Shown: positions 51,901-60,900 of the stretch, one piece after another
Position numbering within the stretch: position 1 is the first letter of the stretch
Layout: every line of letters starts with the position of its first letter
NCBI GenBank assembly: GCA_949987565.1
Contig: OX465102.1
Coordinates: 18,178,968-18,242,967, forward strand
Reading direction: 5' to 3'
DNA from: Luidia sarsii
Taxonomy: Eukaryota; Echinodermata; Asteroidea; Paxillosida; Luidiidae
Length of the DNA: 64,000 nucleotides
Position numbers and translations under genes: made by a program
The notes under the pieces: model-generated
The model's input: the letters and a program-made list of their open reading frames with translations, nothing else
Databases searched by the model: none
Told to the model about the DNA's origin: nothing

Positions 51901-54900
51901 TACTTTAACAAAATTTCTCAGGTTGAAAATTGGATTTGTGCAAATGGTGTGTAGGGGCTTTAAGGCCGAGATCACAGGCCTTGTGAATGCCCTTCTCTAA
52001 TAAGGCACATCCCCTATGCTGAAATGATAGTCTGGGACATCCTTTTTTTGTTTTTAACTCGTCTGATCTCTCTTTGTAGATACAAGATTTGCCGTGCGCT
52101 TTTGCCCGCCCATTCTCGTGCAAGAGAGAGTGTGGCCGACTCCTGGCCTGTACCAACCACTCCTGCAGGCTGGAGTGTCACACAGTGACAGGAGCTGAGA
52201 GTCCCACCCAGGTTAGTGAGTTACGCAGTCTGCTCACTCCCAGTTGAGCTCCACCTTGACCTCATGAAATGCTGTGGCATGCCCCCCCCCCCTCCTCCAG
52301 TCTGCCCACAGCTGGCCTATCGGGAGTCAGTAAGGCTGTTCCCACTACGAAAATAATCGCGATTTGAATCGCGATTAAAAAAACGGCCAAAAAATCACGT
52401 CACATAAAAATCGCGAGTGAATCGCGATTCAAAATTCGGCCCAAAAACTGTGTCACAAAAAAACGCGAGCCGATTGTGGCTAGCAGTTGTGGTCAAATGT
52501 TGGATGTGTCCTTGAGGGTGGCCCATGCAGGCAGACATATAAACAAGCACTGTCAGTCAGAGCGTGAGTGGTGCATTGTGGGATTAAAAAAAAAAATGGT
52601 GCGATTCAGCGGAGCGTTCCCACACACACCAGAATGAAAGCACTCGGTTGTTATCACGTCGAACAAGGGCAAAACCTCATTAAATTACATTCTCCTCGAC
52701 GCAAACATCATGTTGTATCTATGATTCAAATCCCGATACAAATAATCGCGTTTATTTGGTGTAGTGGAAACGGCCCTATCGTCGTCTGTCAGTCAAAAGT
52801 TCCGCCCAAAATCCTTGTGGCCACAACAAGAAAGCCTTTTTTTTTTCACTTCTAAAACAGTTTGGCAAAGAGTGTGCAACCTGCGAGGAGGGATGCAGCA
52901 AGGCCAGACCCAAGGGCTGTTCACACAGGTGTCCTAAACCATGCCATCCAGGCCCCTGCCCAGAGTGCAAGCAGAGTTTCAAGCAGAGATGCCACTGCAA
53001 GATGATGCTGCTCCACATTGAATGCCAGTTAGTGCATACTTGGAATCTTAAAATTCAGCGGGCCTGACGATCCTAGCAGGACCTTTTCTCAAAGGCAGAT
53101 TTATTGTAAAAATTGGCAAAGAAAACTTTGACTGGACCGGAGGATTTGAACCGGAGACCTGTGGTTTAAGGTATTAGTCCTCTTCCATATTACAGTCAGT
53201 TGACTCAGTTCCCAGTCTGTTTTTTCCTTTGTTTGTTTGATTTGCATCCACTTTGCATCCACAAAAGTTGCATCCACTTTGTGTGATCCTGCCGTAGCCA
53301 GGTTTACAGCAATTAGTTGTTTTCATCTGAATGAAAGCGAGGGTTTGAACCCTGGAGATATGTATACAGCAGTTAATGGTTGAATTACTTCTGACTGGCG
53401 CCCCCATCCCGGCAAAGACTAGTTGACTATTTGGGAGGCCACCATCTAAGGGCTGAATAGCTCAGATGGAAAAGCTCTGGTACGTTAATCCAGAGGTCTT
53501 GGGCTCAAGTCCCGGTCCAGTCAAAGTTTTCTTTGCCTTTTTTTTTCAAAACAGTTAATTAGTTGCTACACCTTATCCACGTTCTGAAGATAAAAAGGAA
53601 TTGACAAAGTGATATACAAAAATGTTGCAAACTGCTTACTGACTAAAATTACCAAAATGCAAATCTTAAGATTTAGTGGGCCTGACGTTTCAATCCTAGC
53701 AGGACCTTTCTCAAAGATTTGCATTTTGGTAATTTTAGTCAGTAAGCAGTTTTCAACATTTTTGTGTATCACTCAAAGGCCATTGGCATTAGAAAGAGGG
53801 CCAGCGCGAAGTGGTTCACTCCTAGTTTGTACATGCAAGTCACCCTTGATTTCTCCACAGCAAATGGACGTCGGCCAATGCCGCTGAGAGAGCTGAGCTG
53901 TCATCTTGTAAAGGACCCTGTACTAAGGAGTTACCCTGCTCCCACGTGTGCAGTAAATGTTGCCATCCGGGAGACTGCTCCAAGACCGAGGATTGCAGCC
54001 ACAAAGTCTCCGTCAAGTGTGCTTGTAAACGGAGAAAAAAGGTGAACTCAGATTTTCTTTTGGTTAAACTTGATTTAAAGGCCGTATACAACGTCGGTAA
54101 AGGTCAAAAGATTGCCACAGTTCGTGTGTTAAACCATTAAACATTCCAAAGAAATCCTGCTAAGGTTTTTGCCCAAATGGTGATCTGATAAAGTCGAAAA
54201 AGGCAAAAAAGTGTCACGGTTTTCACACCCTTCTGTAGTGTCAATGTTTGAGTGAAGATTTCTCGAGAAGTACAGCACCCAAGACCATAAGATTTCAACA
54301 TGAGGATTCTATCATGACTATCTACAAACTGTGTGAATTAGAAGGAAATCTATGGACATCGATATTCCCAATAGTGTATTCGGCCTTTAAAGAGCAGTTT
54401 GCAATTGATTTAGTTTTGGTATTGCTGGTTCATTCACTTTAACATACTCATTTTGGTTTGTGATGATTCCATTCGGGGCCTTCTCCAGGGCTTTCCGTGC
54501 AAAGACGTGAGGGCCGGCCTGGTCACGGTGGAGTGCGATAAGTCCTGCAAAGAGGTCACCGCGAAGCTGGAGAAGAAGAGGGAAGACGAGAAGATGCAGA
54601 AGGAGAAAGAGGAGGAGGAAAGACAGCAGGTGGGTGACGGAGCTGGGCTGGAAAAGTTTGAAATGTTTAAAGCCCAAGGGGTTTTTGTTTTGCAGTTTAA
54701 TACAAAACCAGAGAATAAATTTAGGTCAAAGTCTGCTTTATCGATTCAGTCGTGGAATTCCATATAGGGGCTTCGTGTCTACACAGGGCGCGAATCTAGT
54801 GCCTTGTGGAGACCTAGTCCAATAGGTTGAATAGGCCTCCACAGGGAAATTGTAAAGGTGTAAAGGTCTCCCACATGGTTTTCAGGAAACTAGTATTTGG

Positions 54901-55470
54901 AAATAACTAAAAAAAATGGGAAATTTGTGATGGGTGCGAAACCGTGGCAAATTGAAGTGTTATATATAAGGGACATAGGCCTACGTACGGTCCATATTTC
55001 TACCCAGGAAGGGGAATGTGGTTAAACTGGGAGCATTTTTTAAACATCGTTTCTCAGACGGTTGTATAGTGCACGAGCAATGTCTGCACTGGGTAATGTG
55101 TGTTGTCATTGCTCCTATGTTTCCCAGCATGAGAGCTGTGTGACTTAGCTATGAACACGCAGACAACTAATAGGTCTGCTGCCCTCGGGGGTCTCAAAGT
55201 TGCGCATTGAATGTGCACAGGGATAATGAATGATTGTACTTCTGAAGAAGACACAACTTGATGCATAGATTGTATTGTATTGTATTGATCCTACAGAGAG
55301 ATCTTGAGGAGTACGAACGGTTGACCCGAGGAAAGAAACGACGAGAACGACGAAGGAGAGAGACCACGTCCCAGTCCAGCTTCTTACAAGACAACAAGAA
55401 ACTCATCCTCCTCTCGCTAGTAGTGGTCGTGATCTCAGTTGCTATTGGTTACTTTACAGTCTTCACTTAA
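39743..55470 (+). CDS. NFXL1: NFXL1, NF-X1-type zinc finger membrane protein, complete
   Basis: Eighteen coding exons join with every phase closing into 898 codons plus stop; the human protein has 911. Seen in order: Gly-Arg repeat N terminus (residues 13-28); a serine-rich acidic patch (SSSSSEDE, about 95-102); a RING-type finger with Cys146, Cys149, Cys162, Cys165, His170, Cys173, Cys203 and Cys206; about twelve NF-X1 fingers (CG..C...CH.GPCPPC type) from about 220 to 790; a Lys/Glu-rich coiled segment about 818-865 with a polybasic KKRRERRRR; and a hydrophobic anchor at 877-897 with only one residue beyond it. The gene differs from NFX1 in lacking an R3H domain and having this tail anchor. 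Function in the family is poorly known: probable ubiquitin-ligase or transcription-related role, membrane associated. The start is the ATG at 39743; an in-frame TGA lies three codons upstream. Most of its exons lack ATG codons, and introns carry many MITEs. Confidence 0.96.
40643..40822 (+). CDS. NFXL1: NFXL1 coding exon 2
   Basis: Residues 62-121 plus one base: [15 protein letters not shown], then [19 protein letters not shown]. It aligns with the human segment around SSSSEEGDED and ILANTF. Acceptor CTCTAATAG; donor ACAG then GTCAGT. Confidence 0.9.
40779..41040 (+). repeat. NFXL1: 80-bp tandem duplication of exon 2 3' end with its donor
   Basis: Units begin with TGAAATC at 40779 (exonic), 40859, 40939 and 41018, with periods of 80, 80 and 79. 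The donor GGTCAGT is lost in unit 2 (GGCTCAGT), kept in unit 3 (GGGTCAGT), and unit 4 stops before it. Confidence 0.95.
41327..41436 (+). CDS. NFXL1: NFXL1 coding exon 3
   Basis: Residues 122-158, ending [13 protein letters not shown]. It supplies the first two RING cysteines. Acceptor GACACACAG; donor GCT then GTGAGT. Confidence 0.93.
41653..41929. mobile_element. Inverted-repeat element in NFXL1 intron 3
   Basis: The left arm GTTGAAACGTTGAGTGGGTA faces TACCCACTCAACTTTCC, and inner arms share TGGATGGCAAA and TTTGCCATCCA. It ends about 90 bases before exon 4. Confidence 0.8.
42020..42153 (+). CDS. NFXL1: NFXL1 coding exon 4
   Basis: Residues 159-202 plus two bases: [20 protein letters not shown], the middle of the RING finger, then a TDDDPAAH spacer. 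Donor TCATG then GTAAGT. The split codon with exon 5 makes Cys203. Confidence 0.93.
42345..42655 (+). repeat. Dispersed repeat E, copy 1
   Basis: About 300 bp matching 54787-55085 in the same orientation: CGCGAATCTAGTGCCTTGTG, CAGGGAAATTGTAAAGGTGT, TATATAAGGGACATA and GTTGTATAGTGCAC. No coding frame or tRNA boxes are seen; class unknown. Both copies sit in NFXL1 introns. Confidence 0.8.
42811..42989 (+). CDS. NFXL1: NFXL1 coding exon 5
   Basis: Residues 203-262 plus one base: CPKCRHE closes the RING, then [17 protein letters not shown] and the first NF-X1 finger [12 protein letters not shown]. Donor CCGG then GTCAGT. Confidence 0.95.
43020..43615 (-). mobile_element. Tandem SINE family 1 units, about 355-bp period
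   Basis: Reverse-strand heads at about 43090-43180 and 43445-43530, each with CCAGAGGT and a GATAGCTCAGATGG-type A box, are separated by the full body (GACTAGTTGACTATT, CATCTGAATGAAA or complements). AAAATTGGCAATGAAAACTT recurs at about 43079 and 43434. It lies in NFXL1 intron 5. Confidence 0.85.
44113..44274 (+). CDS. NFXL1: NFXL1 coding exon 6
   Basis: Residues 263-316: [32 protein letters not shown] and CHAG, that is NF-X1 fingers one to two. Acceptor TTACACAG; donor GCCG then GTAAGG. Confidence 0.95.
44380..44766. repeat. 42-bp minisatellite with 126-bp higher-order unit
   Basis: Seven clean units start at 44471, 44513, 44555, 44597, 44639, 44681 and 44723, preceded by degenerate units. 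Variants follow the order A-B-C-A-B-C-A. Each unit is an imperfect hairpin: CACTGGTTCCCTG faces CAGGGCAACCGGTG. Because 42 is divisible by three, all frames stay open; this is intronic, not coding. Confidence 0.95.
45018..45233 (+). CDS. NFXL1: NFXL1 coding exon 7
   Basis: Residues 317-388: [46 protein letters not shown] and CPCGKT, covering fingers two to three. The correct frame contains no ATG, so a simple ORF search shows only the wrong frames. Acceptor CTCGCAG; donor ACCA then GTGAGT. Confidence 0.95.
46368..46483 (+). CDS. NFXL1: NFXL1 coding exon 8
   Basis: Residues 389-427: [20 protein letters not shown], then [15 protein letters not shown]. It matches the human LPCTEDVPTCGDSC segment. 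Donor ACA then GTAAGT. Confidence 0.94.
46580..46735. mobile_element. Near-perfect hairpin element in NFXL1 intron 8
   Basis: Arms of about 73 bp (TTTCACTAACGCTTTGCAAT on the left, mirrored on the right) are joined by about 6 bases, with only a few mismatches. Confidence 0.9.
46815..46946 (+). CDS. NFXL1: NFXL1 coding exon 9
   Basis: Residues 428-471: [18 protein letters not shown], then [20 protein letters not shown]. Acceptor TTTCCTCAG; donor AAAG then GTAAGC. No overlapping long frame exists. Confidence 0.94.
47873..47963 (+). CDS. NFXL1: NFXL1 coding exon 10
   Basis: Residues 472-501 plus one base: [19 protein letters not shown], then HKCPSKCHP, a complete NF-X1 finger. Acceptor CTCGCGCAG; donor CCAG then GTACAA. 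Confidence 0.94.
48041..48218. mobile_element. pogo/Tigger-like MITE with TA duplication
   Basis: CAGTTGGAACGTCGCTATAA at the left and TTATAGCGATGTTACACTG at the right are inverted, flanked by TA on both sides. GTTCGTTATAGCG-type ends are typical of pogo-related Tc1/mariner derivatives. No transposase. Confidence 0.75.
48405..48870. repeat. Dispersed repeat C, copy 2
   Basis: Reverse-orientation partner of 25405-25870, here in NFXL1 intron 10, ending about 65 bases before exon 11. A G-run at 48660-48668 interrupts it. Confidence 0.7.
48934..49054 (+). CDS. NFXL1: NFXL1 coding exon 11
   Basis: Residues 502-541 plus two bases: [17 protein letters not shown], then [19 protein letters not shown], nearly the human [19 protein letters not shown]. 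Acceptor TGGTTGCAG; donor GCAG then GTGGGG. Confidence 0.95.
49097..49341. mobile_element. TTAA-flanked MITE in NFXL1 intron 11
   Basis: AGGCCCAATATAACATTGG at the left and CCAATGTTGTATAGGGTCT at the right are inverted, with TTAA at 49093-49096 and 49342-49345. This is piggyBac-like target use; no transposase. Half ends of the same family lie near 32600-32625 and 41210-41240. Confidence 0.8.
50064..50226 (+). CDS. NFXL1: NFXL1 coding exon 12
   Basis: Residues 542-596: [19 protein letters not shown], then [18 protein letters not shown]. It corresponds to the human CHH..EKHRCHFGSCPPC region. Acceptor TCTGGTAG; donor AACAAG then GTCGGG. Confidence 0.95.
50281..50597. mobile_element. hAT-like MITE, copy 1, in NFXL1 intron 12
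   Basis: CAAAGATCCTATAGCG at the left and CGCTATAGGATCTTTG at the right are perfect 16-bp inverted termini. Flanks CCCATGAC and CCCATGAA form an 8-bp target duplication with one mismatch. Length 317 bp. Copy 2, inverted, is at 57553-57874. Confidence 0.9.
51051..51164 (+). CDS. NFXL1: NFXL1 coding exon 13
   Basis: Residues 597-634: [20 protein letters not shown], then GKHE, matching human PCPPCQVPIPMECLGKHE. Acceptor TGTCTCCAG; donor GAG then GTATCA. Confidence 0.95.
51581..51959. mobile_element. TTAA-flanked MITE inserted in a SINE
   Basis: AGCCCCTACACACCAT at the left and ATGGTGTGTAGGGGCT at the right are inverted, with TTAA at 51577-51580 and 51960-51963. The left flank is a SINE family 1 head (GGATAGCTCAGGTGGTAAGA) broken at its GTTAA. 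Confidence 0.85.
52080..52211 (+). CDS. NFXL1: NFXL1 coding exon 14
   Basis: Residues 635-678: [20 protein letters not shown], then [17 protein letters not shown]. It matches human LPCHAVGPYSCKRVCGR. Acceptor CTTTGTAG; donor CAG then GTTAGT. Confidence 0.95.
52861..53027 (+). CDS. NFXL1: NFXL1 coding exon 15
   Basis: Residues 679-733 plus two bases: [31 protein letters not shown] and [13 protein letters not shown]. Acceptor TAAAACAG; donor GCCA then GTTAGT. Confidence 0.95.
53096..53560. mobile_element. Opposed SINE family 1 units with complete body
   Basis: A reverse head at 53106-53195 and a forward head at 53450-53530 (AATAGCTCAGATGGAAAAGC, GGGCTCAAGTCCC) enclose a body with GTAGCCAGGTTTACAGCAAT and CATCTGAATGAAAGC. 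It lies in NFXL1 intron 15. Confidence 0.8.
53861..54041 (+). CDS. NFXL1: NFXL1 coding exon 16
   Basis: Residues 734-794: [31 protein letters not shown] and [10 protein letters not shown], the last NF-X1 finger and the basic stretch of human RCPCKRIKK. Acceptor TCTCCACAG; donor AAAAAG then GTGAAC. Confidence 0.95.
54079..54386. mobile_element. TTAA-flanked MITE in NFXL1 intron 16
   Basis: AGGCCGTATACAACGTCGG at the left and CAATAGTGTATTCGGCCT at the right are inverted, with TTAA at 54075-54078 and 54387-54390. Same family as 49097-49341. It begins 37 bases after exon 16. Confidence 0.75.
54489..54629 (+). CDS. NFXL1: NFXL1 coding exon 17
   Basis: Residues 795-841: [20 protein letters not shown], then a Lys/Glu-rich helical segment. 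It aligns with human VSIECDTTCKE and the charged region after it. Acceptor CTTCTCCAG; donor CAGCAG then GTGGGT. Confidence 0.95.
54787..55085 (+). repeat. Dispersed repeat E, copy 2
   Basis: Partner of 42345-42655 in the same orientation, here in the last NFXL1 intron. GCGCGAATCTAGTGCCTTGT opens both copies and GTATAGTGCAC lies near the end. Confidence 0.8.
55297..55470 (+). CDS. NFXL1: NFXL1 coding exon 18 (terminal)
   Basis: Residues 842-898 and TAA. A basic run (KKRRERRRR) is followed by the membrane anchor [20 protein letters not shown], one turn from the end, as in a tail-anchored protein. Acceptor ATCCTACAG. Confidence 0.96.
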   Translation, partial: RDLEEYERLTRGKKRRERRRRETTSQSSFLQDNKKLILLSLVVVVISVAIGYFTVFT

Positions 55471-55533
55471 GGGCTGGATACAGGTTTGTCGGTCGTACAA
55501 CATAGTGACCTATCTCAGTGATTTGCAGTCTGG

Positions 55534-55539
55534 AATAAA
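55534..55539 (+). terminator. NFXL1: NFXL1 poly(A) signal
   Basis: AATAAA lies 64 bases after the stop codon, so the predicted 3' UTR is about 85 bases. Confidence 0.75.
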
Positions 55540-55555
55540 GACATAATTTTTCTTT

Positions 55556-57552
55556 TTACTAGTTTCTTCTTCTTCTTCGTCTTCTTCTTGTGCCCATTCT
55601 TCTACGCTCGAAATCTAGAGAACCACAGAAGAGTCTTCAGCCAAACTTGAAAATTTGAAACTTAAAAAACTTTAAAAATACATAATAAATCAAAGTTACA
55701 TCATTATGCAAAGTTGGTGACAGATATGAACTTTGTGTTCACGATATTAGGTCAAGGTCCACTCTCTAATCAAAATTAATCAGCTTTTGACCGGAGTCGG
55801 TCGTTCCCCAGAAAGATAAGAAAAGGCAAAGCCCTACACTCTGTTACAACAGACGTAGATTTTTAGTTTTTAATGAAACAATTTTGTTTCATCTGACAAG
55901 GGGATATTTTGTGCTCAATTGGAGGCCTGTTATATTTAAAATTAAGAAAAGATTCTTAAAATGTCAAATGCTGAAGGTTTGTTTATAATGGAGAACAGAA
56001 ATAAACTAGAAAACTAGTCAAAAATTCAGACAGGTCCTATTGTGGAGCATCTGAGAAATTGACCCAAATTGGATATGCAACTAACATTGTCATTGATATT
56101 GGAAAGAATATAGATATTATAGATATTATTAGAGTACCATCTAAGAGGCAAAGAGTTCAAGGGAAAGGCAAGGTGCACTCACATGAAAGACATGGCTGAT
56201 GTAATTTTTTGGGAAAAAATTACATCAGCAATGTGAAAGCTCCAAAAGGCAGCTGTCTGTACAAGTTTTTGAAAACAATATTTCATGATATCATATCCAG
56301 TCTCCAACTTGGATCTTGTTCTTGTACTACAAAATTTAAATCCCTACTAAATGCATATGTAATGACACAAGTTTTCAATGACTAATTTGTTCTTTTCTAG
56401 TTTTACTCCCATACTTCTTGTCTTTAACATTGCTGCGCCTTGAATACCCAGTAAGGTGGATGTGCAAGCATTAAAAGTGTTTATTATTATTATTCGTATT
56501 AAGTTTGAATCAATCTTGGCCAGTGCATTTTCAAAAAATAAAGATTCATGTGCTTACTGGCATTCCATATGGGATACCATTATGGATCGAATATTGAAAT
56601 AAGGTGCCAAAACTCAAACGATGTGATACTTCTATGCAAAGTAGTATGTGCATGTTGCAGGCAACAGAGGGTGCTATTTACAGTTCAATGTCAATACCAG
56701 TTCAAAGTTGATTGCACCATCATTATGCATCAATGCTCAAAAACTACTTGAACATAATCAAAGGAGTGCATTGTAAATGAATGCATGATGTTGAAAAGAA
56801 TGCGATCCAGAACAACTTAATTCTTTCTAAAGAATGATTGAATACTCAGTGAAAAGAAGACTAGACTGTAAATCATTTAAACTAATGAAACTAAAGTGAT
56901 ATCAGAAGTATTTCAAAATCCCTTGTCCCTTTTCCTTTCATAGGAAGCACCGATTTACACTTCTGTAATTACTAAGAGGGGATTTTAAATTAAAGTGAGG
57001 AAAGATATTGGTTTAATAATCACTTAAAAGGGTGGAAAAACCCCTAAAGACTATATAGACCAACTTATTATGTAGAGAAAAGACAGTCTGGCACAAGCAC
57101 TTTAAAAAAAAAAATGGACTTGCAGTATTCCCCCAAATCATGATTTTGTGACACGTATTTGTCAATCGGAGAACGGTCAGCAGTGATAGCAGGCTCTGTG
57201 TACAGAACATGCACATTTGTGCCACAAAAATCACACATTTTGTAAAAACTGCAAGTCCAATTTTTTTCGGCAAGTGGTTATGCCAGATCATGGATGTTGT
57301 CTATATTACAATTGGTGGTTTAATTTGGGGAGTTAAGGTTTTTCCTCAGTTTTTTATAGTGAGGCAATTAAACTAAAATCTTGCCTAAAGAAAAAAGAAA
57401 TTGCGTTCAACTGTCAGAAGTAATGTCAGAAGTATATTTCATCCGTTCCCCAATCATGAGGTACAACAGGCAGGAGATTTCCATTCATGGAGTGGTCTCC
57501 ATTGATAATTCCAGGTTCAACGATTCAATGATTAACGACCGACATTCCATGC
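55556..57552. other. Intergenic, no gene seen
   Basis: AT-rich DNA nearly free of the foldback and SINE families that crowd the rest of the window. A CTTCTTCTTCTTCGT run is at 55564-55588, and the pair ATGTAATTTTTTGGGAAAAAATTACAT forms a small hairpin near 56199-56225. No exon is recognisable. Confidence 0.6.
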
Positions 57553-57874
57553 CAAATGTCCTATAGCGCGAAGCGTGCAAGATAGCCTACTCGGCACAAA
57601 AGGTGAAGGCGATCGGCGGCCATTTTAGTAAGCAATGAAGTCTCTGTCGTCTGCTTTCGGTGCTCCGGAAGTGAAGCGGGAAAGTCAGTGACAAAGATAC
57701 AACATTGGATGCGTGAACAGAATGTGATAACTTTTGATATGATGTGACCACACAATGGAGCGCACGCATGTGACTTTGCTTACTAAAATGGTGTCCAGTG
57801 CGTACTTCATCCGGATGCGTGTTATCTCACAAGAGTAGGCCATCTTGCATGCTTCGCACACTGTAGGGTCTTTG
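57553..57874. mobile_element. hAT-like MITE, copy 2
   Basis: Inverted relative to 50281-50597. Termini are CAAATGTCCTATAGCG and CACTGTAGGGTCTTTG; the flanks TTCCATGC and TTCCATAC are an 8-bp duplication with one mismatch. Internal ATTTTAGTAAGCAA and GCATCCAATGTTGTATC motifs are shared. Confidence 0.88.
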
Positions 57875-57937
57875 TTCCATACTAGGTTGATGTCAATAAA
57901 AGAAATTGAGTCACAGACGGCCTTGTAGTTCATTGGT

Positions 57938-57943
57938 TTTATT
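57938..57943 (-). terminator. Possible poly(A) signal of the ETS gene
   Basis: AATAAA on the minus strand at the left end of the repeat-poor block. If used, the ETS transcript has a 3' UTR of about 5.6 kb. Other AATAAA copies could serve instead. Confidence 0.3.
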
Positions 57944-60900
57944 GTCTCAAAACAATGGAATCATCAGTATATCAAGTAGGAAATGTCCTTTACTATTTAC
58001 AATTATAAAACCTCCAAATTCCATTTTTAGGAAATAACAAAAAAATTGTAAGTTCATATACATGTCTGTTGTCATTAAGTTGCATATTACTTCTTGGTGC
58101 CTGACACTGGAATGTCAGTACCAGCCCTTTCTGGTCAAGTGAATGTAAGACTGGTTAACAGTGGGATGAGTGCGGCTACAAGCCAGGAACTCGGTGCACA
58201 AGGTCACTGGTGTTGCCAACTCTGTGAAGCCCGTGTACAAATTCAGAATCACTAGCGCGTATGCAGTTTACCTACCCCTTCAACAAAAATTGTACACAAT
58301 GAAAACGTCTACACGTTTGATATAAACTGCATTGTTATCACACAAGTACTTAGTGCACTATGTCCACAAGTTTCTTTCGCATGTTGTCTTACTGGAGCTA
58401 GGTATTTGATCATTTGCAATTGTGACATCATGCATGGAGTGCCCGACTTCTAGCCACACTGCATTGGGACACCTTGGGCCGTTTCAAAACTATGGCCCAG
58501 GTTCAGGCTTGGTAGCCATCTCTGGTATCCAATTTTGACCACCATGAGATACAAGTTTAGTGATACTCTTCTGTACCTGAGAACAACACTTGAAGTTCGA
58601 AGGGAATTTTTAAACAAACATTATCTAAGGTCAGAGCCAAGGGATAAGGCTTCAATACGGCCCAAATTTAGACTCTGTTTACTCCAAGTTGAGGCCAAAC
58701 TTTCAAATTTATATAGGGCATCCTCAAGTTCACCCACGGCTGGCCTATAAGGAGTGGTTATCACCCAGTCAGTCAAGAGAGGCTGAACAATTCCACATGG
58801 CCCACACAAACAACAGTGCATAACCCAGAATGGTGTTGTGAATATGCTTGAGCTCTGCTTGCAGTGAACAAACCTTAGACCAAAAATCCCCAATCCGTCT
58901 TATCCCTTTCCCTTCCAGTCGCTGCACACCCCTTTGTCACATCTTCATATCATTCACACACAAGAACACAAGAATTGTCATTAATTTGAGTTCCTCTGGG
59001 GAGTTTTCTTAATACTTGTCATTAAAATGAAATTTCAGGCCTTTCATGGTCAAGGTACGACTAGTTTGCGGTGGTGCTAACGAACACGATCTATCCAATG
59101 GGCGTGTGCAATTCAACAAATGGCAAGAGTCTCCACTTTTTTCTCCTCAGAAACACAACAAAGAGTGATTAGATGAAAGGGATTGGCGAGCAGTGCCACT
59201 TGAGACTATTCTCAACTTGTCATAAAAATGGTGGGCTCAGGATAGTGCTATGAATGAATACGTTAGGAAGCAGGGGCACATTTCACAAACTGCAATCATC
59301 GCTAACGGTAAAAAAAAAAAACTCCATTGCAAGCCAAGAAATTGATTGATTGATTTGTCAAAAAGTTATAACACAGATGTCTATGAAATTTCCCAAAGAG
59401 ACAACTGTCAACCAGGAATTAAGTGCAGTAAGCCCTATGTCCAGTCACCATCAAATGAGTACAGACGACCCTGTCCATTGAGTAAATGCTTTACAGCTTG
59501 GGTGATAAGAAATTCTTTAAGGAAGCTTTTTCTAAATCATCTTGAATCCTTTCAAACCAACTGCCGAATACCCGGCCCCCATTTCATTCAAATAAACTAA
59601 AGCAATCCAGTCAATCATATAAAATAGAAATCTAAACGACTACCATGCACAAAATGTACAATGCTCACTCGCCTAGCATTTTGGTCAATACTACCCAGCT
59701 TCTAAGTCCACCACCCAAGGCTGACGCTATCCAGTCTGTATGTATATATATCAACATTATTTTACACTATTAAAAGCACCATCAGTTCAAACAGGGCAGT
59801 CATCAGGCATCCATTTCAATCGATTGAAGAGATTCAATTTCCAAAATGAGATTCATATCTTTTTGATTAAGAACCCTCTGTTGTCTCAATTTCATTTCAA
59901 ATTTGAGCTGTGTTCTTTGAATCAAAGTGATTAACAAATCCACAAATAAACCCAGTCCTAGTGAAAAGGTTACCTTTATAGTAGAAAGATTCCACCTCTT
60001 TTTGAACGAGGTAAAACTCAATCGTTTCTGAAGAAATGGATAAATGGCATTTTGGATGTAAAACTCATATACACTACTACCCCCCCCCCCCCAAAAAAAA
60101 ACCCACAGCAAATAATATGCTTAGGCTGCTTGAGCATCAGTACATTTCACAAATTCAGACTGATTTGGTAGGGTTTAGAAATTCATTATTTGACGCAATA
60201 ATTCCTGAGTCCACTAAAGGTATTGCGTGGAGCTTTCCTAGGTCCACGAGTTTCTATACACAAATTAACTTGGTCGAACAAAAAATAAAATAAAAAATAA
60301 ATAAATAACCAAATCGGGTTTATCATGCACCAAACTTTCCTGTTTTCTCGAAGACTTGGGAAAGGTCAAAAATAAAAAAAGAGAAGACTTAATGGTGCTT
60401 TATTCTTCAGTTGCTAAGGTCGGTGCGACGATAAAAATATGGTTTGGTTGAAATGCCTAAGGTCAAAGGTTTATACTTGCCAGTGTGGTTTCACAATAAA
60501 ACCCTCGGCACTTATCTGAAAAAAAAAATGCATGACCATATCACCATGGCAACATCTAATGTGACATCGCACTTTGGTTGGCAAAACAAAGAAATCCCTA
60601 CGTATTTAGGATTAGTCAGAGTCCTTTGGGAAAAGAAGCTATCATGCTTGGTGTAATGCTAATGTGTAATATTAAAGTCATTTGCTAACCAGTGCTTACA
60701 GTAACCATTCATGTGCACCCAATTTCAAGGTATGTGTGCACTTACATCTAATTAGATGCTGTCCTTTTCATGCCTTGATAAATTCAGCACGTAATGTCTT
60801 CCCTGAAGTCTACTGCCCCAGGTATTACATACTAGCATATGTCTGTGCATGAATTGATGAGTTGATACATCATCATCTTGTCATTCAACCAACAGATACA